NCBI GenBank assembly: GCA_028023455.1
Contig: JAQFVV010000229.1
Coordinates: 1,610,501-1,674,500, forward strand
Direction: 5' to 3'
DNA length: 64,000 nt
Origin: Epiperipatus broadwayi
Taxonomy: Eukaryota > Onychophora > Udeonychophora > Euonychophora > Peripatidae
Shown in pieces: positions 47,728-60,620 of the stretch. Position 1 is the stretch's first letter. Every line of letters begins with the position of its first letter. Made by a program: the position numbers and the translations under genes. The notes below the pieces were generated by a model, which was given only the letters and a program-made list of their open reading frames with translations, searched no databases and was not told the DNA's origin.

Positions 47728-50700
47728 CCTTTATTCTGAAGTGCATTAAGATTATTTCAATTTTTTTGTCTATATATATATATATAAGACAACAGGATCA
47801 ACTTCCTTTTCTATATGCTACCAAAATTATTATAATCATTTTTATGGTCTTATATTTAATTTGAAAATGCTATACTTAGCTGTTAATATGGGTATGTAAT
47901 ATAAATAAAATATCTGTTAACTAGAACAAAATTGTAATAATAAAAATAATAAATGTAATGGTAATAAACTATTATAAACAGTCTTTCAATCTGCAGTTTT
48001 TGGTTAATTTCTTAAACCTGCTTCAACTGCCATTAAATTCAAAAAACAAAGCGGAAGCAAATATCATCAATTCAAATCCCATGAATCCCATATTTTAATG
48101 TTAGCAGCTTGTCTATTTATTAAATGCATTTTATTCCTATTTCTAAAAATTGCCTCCTTAATTTTTCTTTTATTATGGTTCAACAAAAAGCAAATATGTT
48201 TGTGGACAAATCTAAAATACATGTTTATATCTTTTATCTATTAATATCTTTGTTTAATACATATTTGCAGCATCAGTAAAAGTTATTTTTGGATTATATT
48301 AATGTTAATGAAAATAAATGAATATATTCATAAGTAAAATCACAAAGTCTAAATCAAATTTTAACGAATCTTTGCACTTTTCTGCAAAAAAAAAAAAAAT
48401 CCCATTTTTCAATTAGACTTCTATTATGAGTGTTGCAGAATCTGACGGGGGGGGGGGTGGCGGCATTTTTTTAAAGAACAAAATCCTAACATTGTTAAAA
48501 TTAAATTATAAGCTATATTACATTAAATCTTTGAGGGAAAAAACAAAACAAAATTGTTTTAAAATTATTCAAATGTTTATTATTTATGATGTTTGATTAA
48601 GCATCATTATCTTGAAAATTTTGATTTATTTTGTATTACATTGATCTAATTCTTTTATCTTGCTTAGAAATAATTCTTGGTCCCATTTATTTTATATTTT
48701 TGGCTTATGATTTTTTAACTATTAAATTGTGTTATTATTTATCTATAAATTTACAAAAACTTTCCAAATATTTTATTGTCTTTATTAGTTTAGGGCACTA
48801 CTAGAGTGATAGGCTAAAGGTGCAATGTTCAAAACCCAATTTGTTACTTCTGTACATGATATGGGTTTCTGAATAACTAATATTTTATTACAGTTATTCT
48901 CTTTCTACTTTGTATCAAGTATACTGATATGATCTTATAAACTGAACATACAATCAATTTATATTTTTAAAAATTTTTTGAAGCAATTTTATTTAAAAAT
49001 ATTTATTTATTATGTATTTTTAATTCATTAAGATGTATATACATGCTAATGTATGTAGACATGTATGCACTGTCGCTTTGTGAATATATATAAAATTTAT
49101 GTATGTGTTTATGTTTAAAAAAACATTGAAGTATAGGGTTGACATTTATAACTTTCAGCAAGATTGATAAACAGTTAAAGTGTAAAAGGAAGATAAATAA
49201 AAAGCATTAATAAAATATAAAATTTGTTATATGTTTTATATTCTGTTTATAATACAAAATAAATAAAAAACTTAATGGACGATTTTCATCACCTTTGCAG
49301 ACATCTGAAGTAGACAGGGTTGTTTTGTTTTTTATGCTATAATCCTTATTATTCAAAATAATTTTATTTTTATAAAAAACAATTTTAATAACAATTCATA
49401 GTTTATTGTTTTCCTAATGAATTTTCCAAGTTATATATAAAAGAGGATGATGAATTATATATAATAATAATTTTTAAAAAAAAAAAATTAACTGAGGCTT
49501 AAAGTTGATGTATGAGGTAAAGATAATCGCTAGTTTAATAAGTGATTAATTAATAATTATTATATATTTATCTGAAATGATAGATATCACAATTCTGAGT
49601 CAGAAAGTTTGACATTTGAAAATGAAATTATAAAATAAAGTAATGTAATAGAGAATGTTATTATGCATTAATTAATGCATTCTAATGACATGAAGAGCTC
49701 ATTAAAGTTTATAATGATTTATAAATATTATATTTGAATAAATTGCTTTAAGACATTGGAAAGCAATGTTAAACTACTACTGATGATGATCAGATTGCTT
49801 GTTTGAAATAGTCTAGATAGTTAATTCAACCTTAGAAAACATAGTATGCATCCATAAGTAGAAAAATACATTTTTAAATATACATTATGGATTATATATT
49901 TAATCAACATTTCCTTTTAACATAAAATATATTAATTGAAGCAATGATATATATCATATTTTATAATAAATAATAAAAATATATATAATAGCTGTATATA
50001 TATTAATAATTATACATATAAAGCCTTTTTGGCACATGGTTTTGTACCCTTTTTAAATGTTAAGGTTCTATGATGGAAGTAAAATAACAATAACAAAATG
50101 AATAAAACAATAAAATTATGATACAGAGATTCCATAAAATTTCAAAGAATTGACAATATAACATAAGAATATACAAAATAAATAAAATGTACTTTATACA
50201 ACTTTATATACACTACGGTTATATAATTTTTCCATTAATTTTTAATTGTCTAGTTATTAATAAAATTTCGTGAAGTTTTATAAATATTCATACAGTTATG
50301 CTTAACAAAATGTTTCATATACTTGTCTTCTTTTTGGATCTTTAATATAATTTAAAGGTTTAATATTTTTTGTAGCATTTATTTTATATCCTAAATAGTG
50401 AATATATAAAACAGATTTGTTATCTTACCTATTAATTACATTGTTATGTTCTTTAGCTCTTACTTTTATTTTCCTATATGACCATAGTAAATCATTCTAT
50501 ACAATTCCTTATTTGTATTTTATATTGTCTCTTAATGTATAATTGTCTATTAATTTTTCTAGACTTTTACTGTTTGACCATTCAATATTTGTATGTTTAT
50601 CAATATAATTTTTGTTTTTTATTAATATAAATTTTGAGATAATATGAAAGTTTAATCCATTTCTTATTTGAACTATTGTTACTACCATAATTGTAATCAT

Positions 50701-52241
50701 TTTACATAATAATGTTATTATTTAATATAGATTTTTTTCAATTAAAAATATATATATATATTTATTGTTTTTTGCTTTTAACATTTGTGGCTGATCTTGA
50801 TCTTTTTTTATGGAATTTGTTTTTTTTTCTTTATTTCATTCATTGATTTAAATTAACAATTAAAAAGAATTACACTAAGTATTTGAATTTGCTTTTCATT
50901 GTTTATTTAAGTATAGTATTACATTTTTATTAATGAAGATATCTAATAGTTGATGAACTAGGCCAAATCTTAATTAATTTCTTTTAAAAATGTAGCGTCT
51001 TCAGAAAATGAATTTGTTCTATCATTATAAAAAAGTAAAGCTTACAATAAATTTTGTTGACAATAATCTATCACTGATTGATAATGATAGTACTTTAATT
51101 AATATAAAGTAGATGACTCATAGTAAAATAAATAATGTATATATAGTTGCAAATACAAAATTAGATCCTTTTAAAGTGAAAATTTTTATGAGAATATGGA
51201 AAAAATGATCTATTAAATACAAGTATATTAACATATGATTCAAAACATTGAGGAATTGTAAGATAAGAGATTAAATTCAGATAGTTGGCTTTCTTTTGGT
51301 GCCAACTATATATTTTTAAGTGTTCAATAATCAAAATTATGTTCACATAAAGTGATATTTTTTTGTAAATATAATTAGAACTTCTAAGGATTGAACCTGG
51401 ATTTAGTTAGAATATTTATGTAGCTGAGAATTTTTCAAGCAACCTTGGTTTTTCCAATAGCCAATTCATAGCTACCTATAGATCTGTTCAATTATTGAAT
51501 GATAAATGCATATCCAGAAATTCTAGCTAGAGTGTTAAATAATGAAGGAAAGCCATGAAAATCCCCACCAATCAGCACTTAGATAACTTGATGATTACTG
51601 ACATTTTTTTTCACTTGTTTTTTTAATACTGTAAAGGCTGTTTTAACTTTTTTTATATGTATGCAGTCATATCATAACATAACAAATTACATTCAATGAA
51701 TCTGGTCTAAATAAACTACTATTAGTTTATATTTTTGCAGTAAAAGATTATAATAGCAATATTAAAACACATTTATAATGTACATGGTCTGTAAAAGAGT
51801 TTTTTTATTATAGCTATAATGTAGTGTAATTTAAATAATAATTGTTGCAAGCTAGATGTATTCTGTACAGTTATATTACTGACAATGCAATTGCTTTATT
51901 TTGATAGTTTCATTTTTATTATTTGATTTCATATTGATTGTTACAATTATGATCTACTGCATATATTATATTTGTAACCATTTGTTTTTATTATAGCTTA
52001 TATAATTGTACTGTATAAAGTATTATCTCTTAGATATATACTGTACTGTTATGCATTTAGTAGCATAATCACTGTTTTGATATAGTTTGTCTGGCTCAAT
52101 CTTTGATAGATAATAATTTCAACTCCTGCATCTTGAAAAAGTTTATGAAAGCCATATGAGATCTCCATTATAACTGTAATGAACATATGTTAAAACATTA
52201 TAAGACAAACATATCTATATATTTGAGAAGACCATGGTGAT
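47728..52241. other. AT-rich non-coding DNA, little recognised
   Basis: G run 48446-48455 with a short GC-rich patch after it; tRNA-like B-box hints at 48830 (gttcaaaaccca) and, inverted, at 51391 (ggattgaacctgg). The frames at 50509-50700 and 51161-51346 are not protein-like. Confidence 0.4.
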
Positions 52242-52456
52242 GCTTGATCTTAAACTCAGAGATTTCACAGTAAACTCACCGTGCTGGCTAATGTGTGTTG
52301 GTGAGCAGCTTATCCAGGTTTGTATACTATGTGAATAATCTCATAATAATAACAGCTGTGATAACAAGAACATATTGAATGGCCATTAGGAATTTGCCTT
52401 GTTCGGTTCCTTTAAGGTTTCCAAGAGGAATCAATGGATCTCCTTTCAGTTAACAG
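52242..52456. repeat. Dispersed repeat R3, copy 2
   Basis: Direct counterpart of 13730-13947, with the same 'ttgttcggttcctttaagg' core and the same 'agttaacag' end. It is followed closely by a LINE 3' fragment. Confidence 0.6.
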
Positions 52457-52484
52457 ATAATAAATAGAGAGTTGAAATCTTAAA

Positions 52485-52650
52485 CGGGATTACAGAAGGT
52501 TGTAAATGACTTAGAAATAGTCACATGTGAGATGGATGGATGAAATACGAAAGTATATGGGAGTGATGTAGAGAATAGAGGCTAGATATCAGAGAAGATG
52601 AATTGAATTTGGAGAGACTTACATACTGCAGTGGATGATTGACAATGAAT
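52485..52650 (+). mobile_element. RTE-like LINE 3' fragment (E), plus strand
   Basis: Contains 'cacatgtgagatggatggat', 'gaaatacgaaagtat' and 'atttggagagactta', the reverse complement of the 3' end seen in copies B, C and D. Stops interrupt the frame. Confidence 0.7.
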
Positions 52651-54127
52651 AATAATATCTATATAAGTCAAATCCTTACTTAAAATAATAATATATAGAG
52701 TTTCTAATAGAGAACATTAGCTATTCTCTATAAATTTGGAAAACATTTTTATTTAAATTCAAATAAAATTAACATTAACTTGGCATATTAATGACTGAAG
52801 TACATTATTTTTTAGACTGTAATTTAACATTTTAAAATCTGAGTTAATTATTGAAATAAGTTGACTAAAAAAATCAATCAATCATAATTAATTGTGTAAA
52901 TAAATTTTTTTTTTGCATGATTAATTTTGTACTACTAACAGATTTGTTTATTTCAATAATAGATGAAGACATAATTCCTAACATATATGTTATATATGCA
53001 TGTTTATGTATGACAATAACATATAAAGCAGTTTGATATAATTTTAACTAAAATTAGTATGGTATTATTTGACACCACAATCTGATATCCTGCAATTGCT
53101 CGGGAATGAAGAGAGAAGTTATTACTGTCATATGCAGATTAACATTCAATAGTTATGTGATATCTTAATTTGATATAGACCTTTTTTAATGGCCAATGGA
53201 ACTCACAATTACTATATAATTGAGATTCCTAATTTATATTTGTGCTGAGCTAAAGCCTTGTATAATTTAAAAACCAAGTTGACTCTGATTCATATCTTAA
53301 AGTGATTATTTCATTAGCTTTATTGACATAATGTGGTTGGCCAGATGTAAGAAATAATTTACTCGGCCTTTTCCAGATATTGATTCCTATTTTCTACAAA
53401 CTCTTAAAAAACTTAAAGACAGAGACGGAATCTTATCTACAAAATTTTTATATGAAGAAACTTGGAAACTTTTTCAGCTTTCTAGGTAAAGTCCTTGATG
53501 ATCAAAATATCATCTATTAATTTATTAAGTTTTGTCATTTTTTACCATGATGTTATCAGGTAATTATTAATTATGCCTATAGTATACCATTTGAAAACAT
53601 ATATTATTTGTTTTAATAAAGTTATTTTAGAAGAAAAATATGATTTGTGGATGTCAAATGTAAAACTGACTTTCATTCAAAGAAAGCCATTATAACGCAA
53701 AAGTATTCTAGAGATCTGTTTGGCAGCATGACTTGATATCCATTGATTGCTCGTATTTATGGAAAGGCTCTGGATTTTAAAGAATCTTTTTATTGCATTA
53801 GTTATATCCCCATTATATTTGTTATTGTACTTCTTTGCATAACTTTTAATCCTACTTTTATTGTTGCTTAACAAATGTGATACGTAAATAAAAATAATTG
53901 AATAGTTAATCACCAAAGAGATCATGGGATGTTTGAGCACTTGATTGTCAATTCAACACATGATTTTTTTGAATAATCAGAAATAATCATTTGAAAACTG
54001 ATAAAAAAATAGTTTTTTTTTTTAGTTATAATAACAAATCTTTGATTATTGTGATTGATATATGATTTCTCAATAATTCCATACTTTTTTGTGTGCATAA
54101 TAATAGGTACATATTTTATTTTTTTAG
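52651..54127. other. AT-rich DNA, likely ADAM10 intron or upstream sequence
   Basis: 53741-53775 (ccattgattgctcg...ggctctgg) is an R1 arm; the minus frame 53677-53940 overlaps it. Otherwise nothing. It ends in the acceptor of the exon at 54128. Confidence 0.4.
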
Positions 54128-54269
54128 CTGCAAGAAAATTAAATGATTATATTAAGGATTATGAACCTTTAAATTATAATCACAAAGAAGTTTATCACAC
54201 TCACCAGCGGGTACGTAGGTCCACATCAACAAATTCACAAGTTAGTATAAAATTCAGAGCACATGGCAG
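54128..54269 (+). CDS. ADAM10: ADAM10/Kuzbanian prodomain exon
   Basis: A 142-bp internal exon runs from a strong acceptor (acatattttatttttttag) to a consensus donor (CATGGCAG then gtaagatt). It enters in phase 1 and leaves in phase 2. The translation contains KLNDYIKDYEPLNYNHKEV, THQRVRRS and KFRAHGR, which match the N-terminal prodomain of ADAM10 in order: PLNKYIRHYE, KHQRAKR and FHAHGR in vertebrates, with similar residues in fly Kuzbanian. ADAM10 is a type I membrane metalloprotease that sheds Notch and other surface proteins; this part directly follows the signal peptide and belongs to the propeptide that is later removed. The upstream in-frame ATG at 54055 lies in the intron and is not the start. 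The signal-peptide exon and the next exon (expected to resume with HF-L-L-KRD) were not found. Confidence 0.85.
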
Positions 54270-54489
54270 GTAAGATTATTTTTATTATATAATATTAATA
54301 ATAACACATACAAAAAAAAACATATATTCAGCAAATGCTTTTAAGATTAAATATGACTTTCTTTAATCTAAAGCCATGGCAGTGCTATAATTCATATCTC
54401 CAAACTAGTTTCTGGCTAAGAAAGTTGTCATTAAGGAATTTTATTCAATGATGAAAATCATTAGACAAAAGTTATTTGGGGGTGTGAAT

Positions 54490-54565
54490 TATAGCATTAT
54501 CATTTAATGTCTAATAACTTAAGCATAAAGATATATCTCTGGAGTAGAATAAATAGAGTAAATTA
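54490..54565. repeat. R1 fragment
   Basis: 'gaattatagcattatcattt' followed by 'ctctggagtagaataaatag' matches the right part of R1 at 56530-56607 and 57090-57170. Confidence 0.45.
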
Positions 54566-55370
54566 TTTTAAATGTAAGCAGAAAAAGTCATATAAAGCTT
54601 TGCTTAGTATAATCACCATATTTATAGTTTTGTATATATATATTAAGTATCTTTGTTCTTATAATAGTTTGTAAGAGAGAATTGCTACTATTTTAGTAGC
54701 TTGTCCAACAAAAAGAAATGGTAGTTGGGTGATGTTTTAATGATTTAATATTTTTTGTTTCTATATAAAATTTAGATCTATTGTATCCAAGATTTATTTG
54801 TTAGGCTGACATCTATTTAGAGATCTATTAAATATTTTTGTTTTTTGTATTTTTATAAAAAATTTAAATATTTTTTAAAAAAATAACATTATTAAAACAA
54901 AATAATATGACTCCATTAACTTGAATAACAAACATAAATAAAAAGTTTTTATATATAACATCACTTTTCCAAACATTGGGGAAAAAATCCTGCTAGATAT
55001 TTTTGTGAGTTTATTTCTATAGAAGCAAATAGATCTGGGTTTAAAATCTTATATGTTTTTAAAATTTTTATATCATTAGTTTGATAAGCAAAATCAGATT
55101 AATTAGTTAATAGTGGGTGGTTATTTTGCAAAAAAAAAAAAGGGGTTTCCTTTTGAAAGAAAATCACTAAGAAAACATTAATGGAAATTTATTTTCCTTA
55201 TCTGATATCCACTGATTCATCATGATTAAAGAATTGCATTCTTGAATTTCTCTGGAGAATTTTTAAACTCAAATTTCAAAATATAAATTTAGAGATTTTA
55301 GGATTGACAAATAAGACTAACAGCTACAGAATTAATGTTTTTAGATCATTAATCTGTTTAATTTACTGCA

Positions 55371-55535
55371 GAACCATATGCTATAAGCTTGAGTAATCAA
55401 TAGTCACAAGATAGCGATGTTATGTTCATATCTGACGATTATTTTCTGATTTGGCCTTTATCAGAGGTTGTTGATTTGTATTCCAGAGTCTGTTGATTAT
55501 TCAAGCTTACAGTAGATGGCTCTGGAGTAAATAGA
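55371..55535. mobile_element. R1 foldback element, short copy
   Basis: The left arm 55371-55403 (accatatgctataagcttga then gtaatcaatag) is the inverted counterpart of the right arm 55488-55520 (gttgattattcaagcttaca then gtagatggc). Confidence 0.6.
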
Positions 55536-56524
55536 CTTTAAGATCATATTATGAAGTGTGAGCTGGCTATTTTATATTAGATTTGTAATTATGAAAAAAA
55601 AAAAACATTTTGTTCTATAGGCATTTTAGATGTGATTAAAAGTTTGGAATATCAAAACATAAAACTTGTAAAAGCATATATGGAATATAAGCAGAGATTA
55701 TATAAGCAACTTATATTTTTTTGTATTATTTGTACTATATAAATTTATTACTAAAATTGAAAAGATTAACCATCTTTATATTGTCTCATTTTTTCCCACT
55801 TATTTTTATCTTTGTGTTTTTACTCACTAGGTTAAAACAGGGACAAACCATTGTGAGTCTTGCATGCTACCTGTCATTCTCTGCATTAATTGTGATAATG
55901 GTATTATGTGTGTTTGTGCAATAACATTTCTGTTCTTTAATTATACTTACACCAATTCCTCTCCAATATTTTCTTCTCTTTTTTTTGGAATAAGAATGAA
56001 CATATTTGTTTATGAGAAGCTGCTAATGGATGATGATGATATTGAACAGTATTTAAAAATAAATAGCTATGAAAGATATATGTTTCTCAATTTCATATTA
56101 CTTCTTTAAACATGTTTCTCTTTTTTCAAATGAGATATTATTTCAATAATTGTTATGACTAGATGAATTTATACCTTATCTTTAAACAATAAATATCTAT
56201 TGATTTTCTGTTTCTAAACTATATCAGTTAATATTAATGATATTATTTTTTACAACTACAAAAAAAAAGGTTAAGAAAATCATGTAGCATTTTGTTTTGT
56301 GTTCATTGTCGTCAAGGGTGTTTATTGTTCCTAGTCAAAGGGTAGAATATACTTATAGTCAACATTAAAGAAAGATCATTAGTTAGTAATCTAATAATTT
56401 AATGCCAAAGTTGTTTGAGTTCAAATCTTATCATACTATTAGATTGTATAGTATTAAGAAGTAAATTATAGCTACTGAATGCACAAATGAATTAATTCCA
56501 GCTATATATTTTAAATCTTTACTG

Positions 56525-56607
56525 ACAAATTATAGCACTATTATTTAATATTCGTTGATTTCTAAAGTCTGTAATAGATGGCTCTGGAATAGAGTGAAGA
56601 GAGCTAC
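56525..56607. repeat. R1 fragment (right part)
   Basis: Contains 'tatagcactattatttaata', 'cgttgatttc' and 'atagatggctctggaatag', as in other R1 copies. Confidence 0.5.
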
Positions 56608-57039
56608 ATTTGGAAGTATGCGACTGAGAAAATTATCTGATATTTTATTGATATTAACATTTGTAGATTAAAACCAGAAAGGATTTATAGTTAACATAAA
56701 TTTGAGGTCATTAAGATATGTAATTACTGACCTGGTGTTAAATCTATATTATTATGCAAATGAATTTATTTGGATTTAAAGTGTTAGAATTTTTTTAATT
56801 TTAAGTTATTTACTTGATAGTATAAAGAAATTAAAGATGGATGCTAGATGTAAAAGTGCATTAGTTTCAGCCTTTAATCCTAAGTCTAATTAATAAAGAC
56901 AAAATCCAAAAATCAATCTAAGGGTTGAATATTCTAAACTTTGTTTTTTCCTCCAAAGTTTCAGGTTATTAGCTAGAATAGTATAAAGATATCCAAGATG
57001 ATATTATTAGATGCATAAGTTTATTCATTTCAGTTCTTG

Positions 57040-57170
57040 AATCCAAAGTTCTCATTGGAAAAGACAAAAGTCAGAAAATAGTCTGTGGATGAATGTTATA
57101 GTATTACCACCTATTGTTCACTGATTATTCAAGTTTATAATAGATACCTTTGGAGTAGAATGAAAAGAAT
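57040..57170. repeat. R1 fragment (interior plus right arm)
   Basis: 'aaagttctcattgg' to 'cagaaaatagtctg' matches the interior of the 45.4-kb copy, and 'ctgattattcaagtttataa' then 'tagatacctttggagtag' is the right arm. Confidence 0.5.
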
Positions 57171-57739
57171 TGTTCATGGAAGGAAAATTCTGGATTTCTA
57201 GAAATTTATGACATTTTCAATTATCTATCGTACATCAAGAAGTGATGTTTCTAATTCCTTGACTTTATTCTGAAACTCGTTTATATATCTGACAAGTCTT
57301 ATTTATTGTAAGACTAATTTGTATTAAGCAACTTTTCAGGATAACCTTATTTGTTATTTGCATAAAAGATGTGTACTTTAGTTTATTATCTTTGGTAACA
57401 AACATAATATATAAATATGCTAATATAAATAAAAATCATCTATATGGGCGACGTTCTTACAAGAATAAATAATTATTGGTTAATTGTTTGTATCAAACAG
57501 GTCCTTAGATTTAATTTTGGGTTCTGGCAATTCTCAGTAGAGAGCACTGTTCCATTGTAATCTCAGCTGCCATTTTTTATTTCTATTTATGCTTTTCAAA
57601 TCTATATCTTGAAATTTTAATGTCCCTAAACTTTTTAACCAACTGTATATTTGAGTGATTTCTATTATGAGCTAACTGTATGCATTTTTTATGCTTTAGC
57701 AAAAAAGTCTGTGTTATGTAGTTTGGTATAATTAATTAG

Positions 57740-57860
57740 AATAGCATGAAGCTTTGTGGATTAATGGTTATTGTTTAAGTTTATTATGTCCATGACTTGA
57801 AGTTCAAATCTGTAGTGGACCTAGATATTTTTTTTAGTGGACTTTTTATCAAACTTAGAA
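57740..57860 (+). mobile_element. tRNA-like SINE head
   Basis: 'tttgtggattaatggttatt' (A-box) and 'gaagttcaaatctgtag' (B-box), joined by 'ttatgtccatgactt'. Same family as 47455-47560. The tail is a T run near 57829. Confidence 0.5.
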
Positions 57861-58559
57861 TTTGCAATATAATCAGCACAGAAATAACTCATCTATGAAT
57901 TGATTCATAGCAACTGTTATCAAAACTATAAAGGTTGCAAAATAAATATAGATTTTTTAGATAGATATCAATGTGCTGACATAAAGCAAAATCATATTTA
58001 TAATATGAATGTAGCCGTTTCAAATGGTAAGGGAGCTGCCATACATATATAAGAACTAATCCATGGTTTCTATCATTATTTATAATAAATTGGAAAACAA
58101 ATTATTTAATTTTTGTGTAATATGGTTTGTCAGTATAATTGGGGAGTATTTTATAACTTCATCCAAATATATTTGTAATATGTCAACAATATAAATAATA
58201 ATAGCAAGGAATTATTTTAATAGCAACTTTTCATAAACATGTACTATCATTTTATCTTTAATAGGAGGGGAAAAAAACAGAATAAAAGATTAAAAAAAGC
58301 GAGTTAAAGACAAGTTTATGATGATTATATAAACCCATTTCGTGGCTCACATATATGGCAGGCTAGTTCCAAAGTTTACAATGTTATCTTTTAAATACAA
58401 AGACTTCAAATATCTTACATAATTGTAACTTTTTATTTTATTCTTTAGCTATATCCTCCTAATCAAAGAAATTAATATTGCATCTCTTTAGAATGTAAAT
58501 TTTCTAATAGATCGTTCTTTATATATATGCTATGTTTTTGAAAAGGAAGTTTTTTTAAT

Positions 58560-58985
58560 AGATGGAATTTTCCAAGTTTTTTTGCTATGGATAGGAGACT
58601 TGGGCACTTTAAAGAGGAGCAATTCAAAAACTTCATACCTCTCAATGAAGTATGGAGAGATATATGTTAGAAATAACAAGAAGAGAAGAGATCAGTACTG
58701 AAATACATGGGTGAAAGAACAAATAGGTTTCACTGACATCATTGAAAGAGTTAGGAGATTGAAATAGAGCTGGGCTGGTCATATTGCTAGAAAAAATGAT
58801 AATAGACTGGTAATTGAAATTTTAAATCGAATCCTAAGAGATTGTAAAAGATCTAAAAAGAGATTTCATGTGAGATGGATGAATGAAATAAGAAAGTTGG
58901 CTCGTTTGTTGTGGAAAAGAGAAGCAGATTGGAGAAACTGTATTAAATTTGGAGAGACTTCATGTTGTAGTGGATCAATAATGAT
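58560..58985 (+). mobile_element. RTE-like LINE 3' fragment (F), plus strand, decayed
   Basis: Pieces in shifting frames read MERYMLEITRREEIS and AGLVILLEK, then an 'gtgagatggatgaatgaaat' and 'tttggagagacttca' 3' segment. This is the C-terminal LINE region seen in copy C. It lies inside the presumed ADAM10 intron and is more diverged than copies B-D. Confidence 0.75.
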
Positions 58986-60620
58986 GGTGTTACGTTCTCT
59001 ATTAAAAGACAGGTTTTATCAATTAGGCAACAGAATGCTATGATCAAGTGATAAATAGTGATTTTATCAGTTCTTTTCAGTAATTTATTCTAGTATCTTA
59101 ATTTTTGAGCCACATCATAAATTGTAATGATTCCTGCATTATCATGATGCAATAATGTATTGAATTTTTTTTTTTTTTATAGTAAGCCATATAAATAAAT
59201 TATATGTACTGTATTTATTTCTTGAATGAAATGTAAGACGTGGCTTTGCTGATAACGGTCTAGAAGCCACCCAAATTGATGCTCGAGTAGGATTGCAACA
59301 AAACCCTGATTAAAATCACTGCAATAATGAAAAAAAACAAGCGTCTAAAGTAATGTAAGCAAGTAAGAATATTTTGCTTACATTTTATTTTTATTTGTAT
59401 ACTAGGAGTGAACGGGTTAATTTTTTTAGAATGTCATGAAAATAAATGTTTGTCACCTATAATATTTTGATATTTGTTAAATATAATTTTAAAAGGTGAA
59501 AGGCTACTTGTGGACTTGTTTGACCAATCAGAGTCAAGCCAAGAAATTAAAATTACTCTCGCTTTTTGATTTATTATTCCATCTGCTTCTGAGCTTTACT
59601 TAGCTAGAAACTATTTAATAAATTGTTTATTGTGTAAATTAAATTAAGTAGTAGTTGATTATAACTATTATAAAAAGAAAGTGAAAGAAACTTTTTTATA
59701 TTCGTTGACTTCTTACTCACTGAATAGCTCCAGGTGCTTAACACTCTGTGTCTGCTTGTTTGACATTTCATTTTGTTAATTTATTTATTTTTGAATTTCT
59801 CCTCCTGGTTGTGTGTTGATACATCAAAAGACCAGATGTTAAATACGGCATACTTTTATTTTATTAACTTAAGTTTATTTGGATAATATACTGTATGCAG
59901 AGTTAATACAAAAATTTCACTTTTATTATTATTATTTAATTGAACAGTTAATTGTGTTTCACCCTTTTTTTTAAAAAATAAATCTGAATAATGATTTTTT
60001 TTTTTTAAATAATTGGATATTAATATAATATTTAATTGGGAAGTAATATATACAAAAAAAAAAAATGACGTTGTTTATTTAATGTAAAAATACAATAAAT
60101 AGTCGAATAGTTACTTGTTCGGAGATCATGTAACGTTCGAATTCCGAAAGTGACAAGAATTGTGCCGTGGTCTTAGAACTAAAACATATAATAGAAGTCT
60201 CATTTAATTTTCATACCATAAAAAACAACTTTCAAATACCTTATATATATTAACTAATTTATAATTTAATTATAATGCACAGTCATATCTACTAAAATAT
60301 GGAATATTTTACAAATCCATATATGTAAACACTAATGTAATAATTTATATAATGCATTTACATGATATTCTATACGTCTCAGGAATGTGTGTATAGCGTG
60401 TGCGCATTACAATTAATAAATTTCACTTATGTATAGATGTGTTTGTATACATATATCACGTATATATACACACAAACGTCTATATATACAGTTGACAGAC
60501 ATTTTTATAGAGACCTATATTAATAAATAATTTAAACTGTCAATAGTAATTTTTTAAAAAAGACATTATCAGCCTTTCTATATGGTTGTAAATATATGTT
60601 TTTTTATTATTATTTCTGTA
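58986..60620. other. AT-rich DNA, presumed intron, nothing recognised
   Basis: A GC-richer patch at 59230-59330 (acgtggctttgctgataacg) and a CCAAT-type 'gaccaatcagag' at 59521-59532 are isolated. No exon seen. Confidence 0.4.

Larger units (their letters stand above)
54270..58559. other. Presumed ADAM10 intron, repeat-rich
   Basis: No next exon of the ADAM10 prodomain is visible before the window ends. The sequence carries several R1 foldback pieces (listed separately), a tRNA-like SINE head and AT-rich filler. The frames at 55721-55924 and 55864-56109 are T-rich and not protein-like. Confidence 0.55.

Noticed and set aside
23409-48455. C and G runs at 23409, 25213 and 48446 as regulatory or quadruplex sites
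   Set aside because: They are single homopolymer runs without the four-tract arrangement and are common in simple-sequence-rich genomes.
55613-55645. Possible next ADAM10 exon after the acceptor-like 'ttctatag'
   Set aside because: The first bases could encode R-H-F, but a stop follows after a few codons and the expected LRLKRD-like residues are absent.
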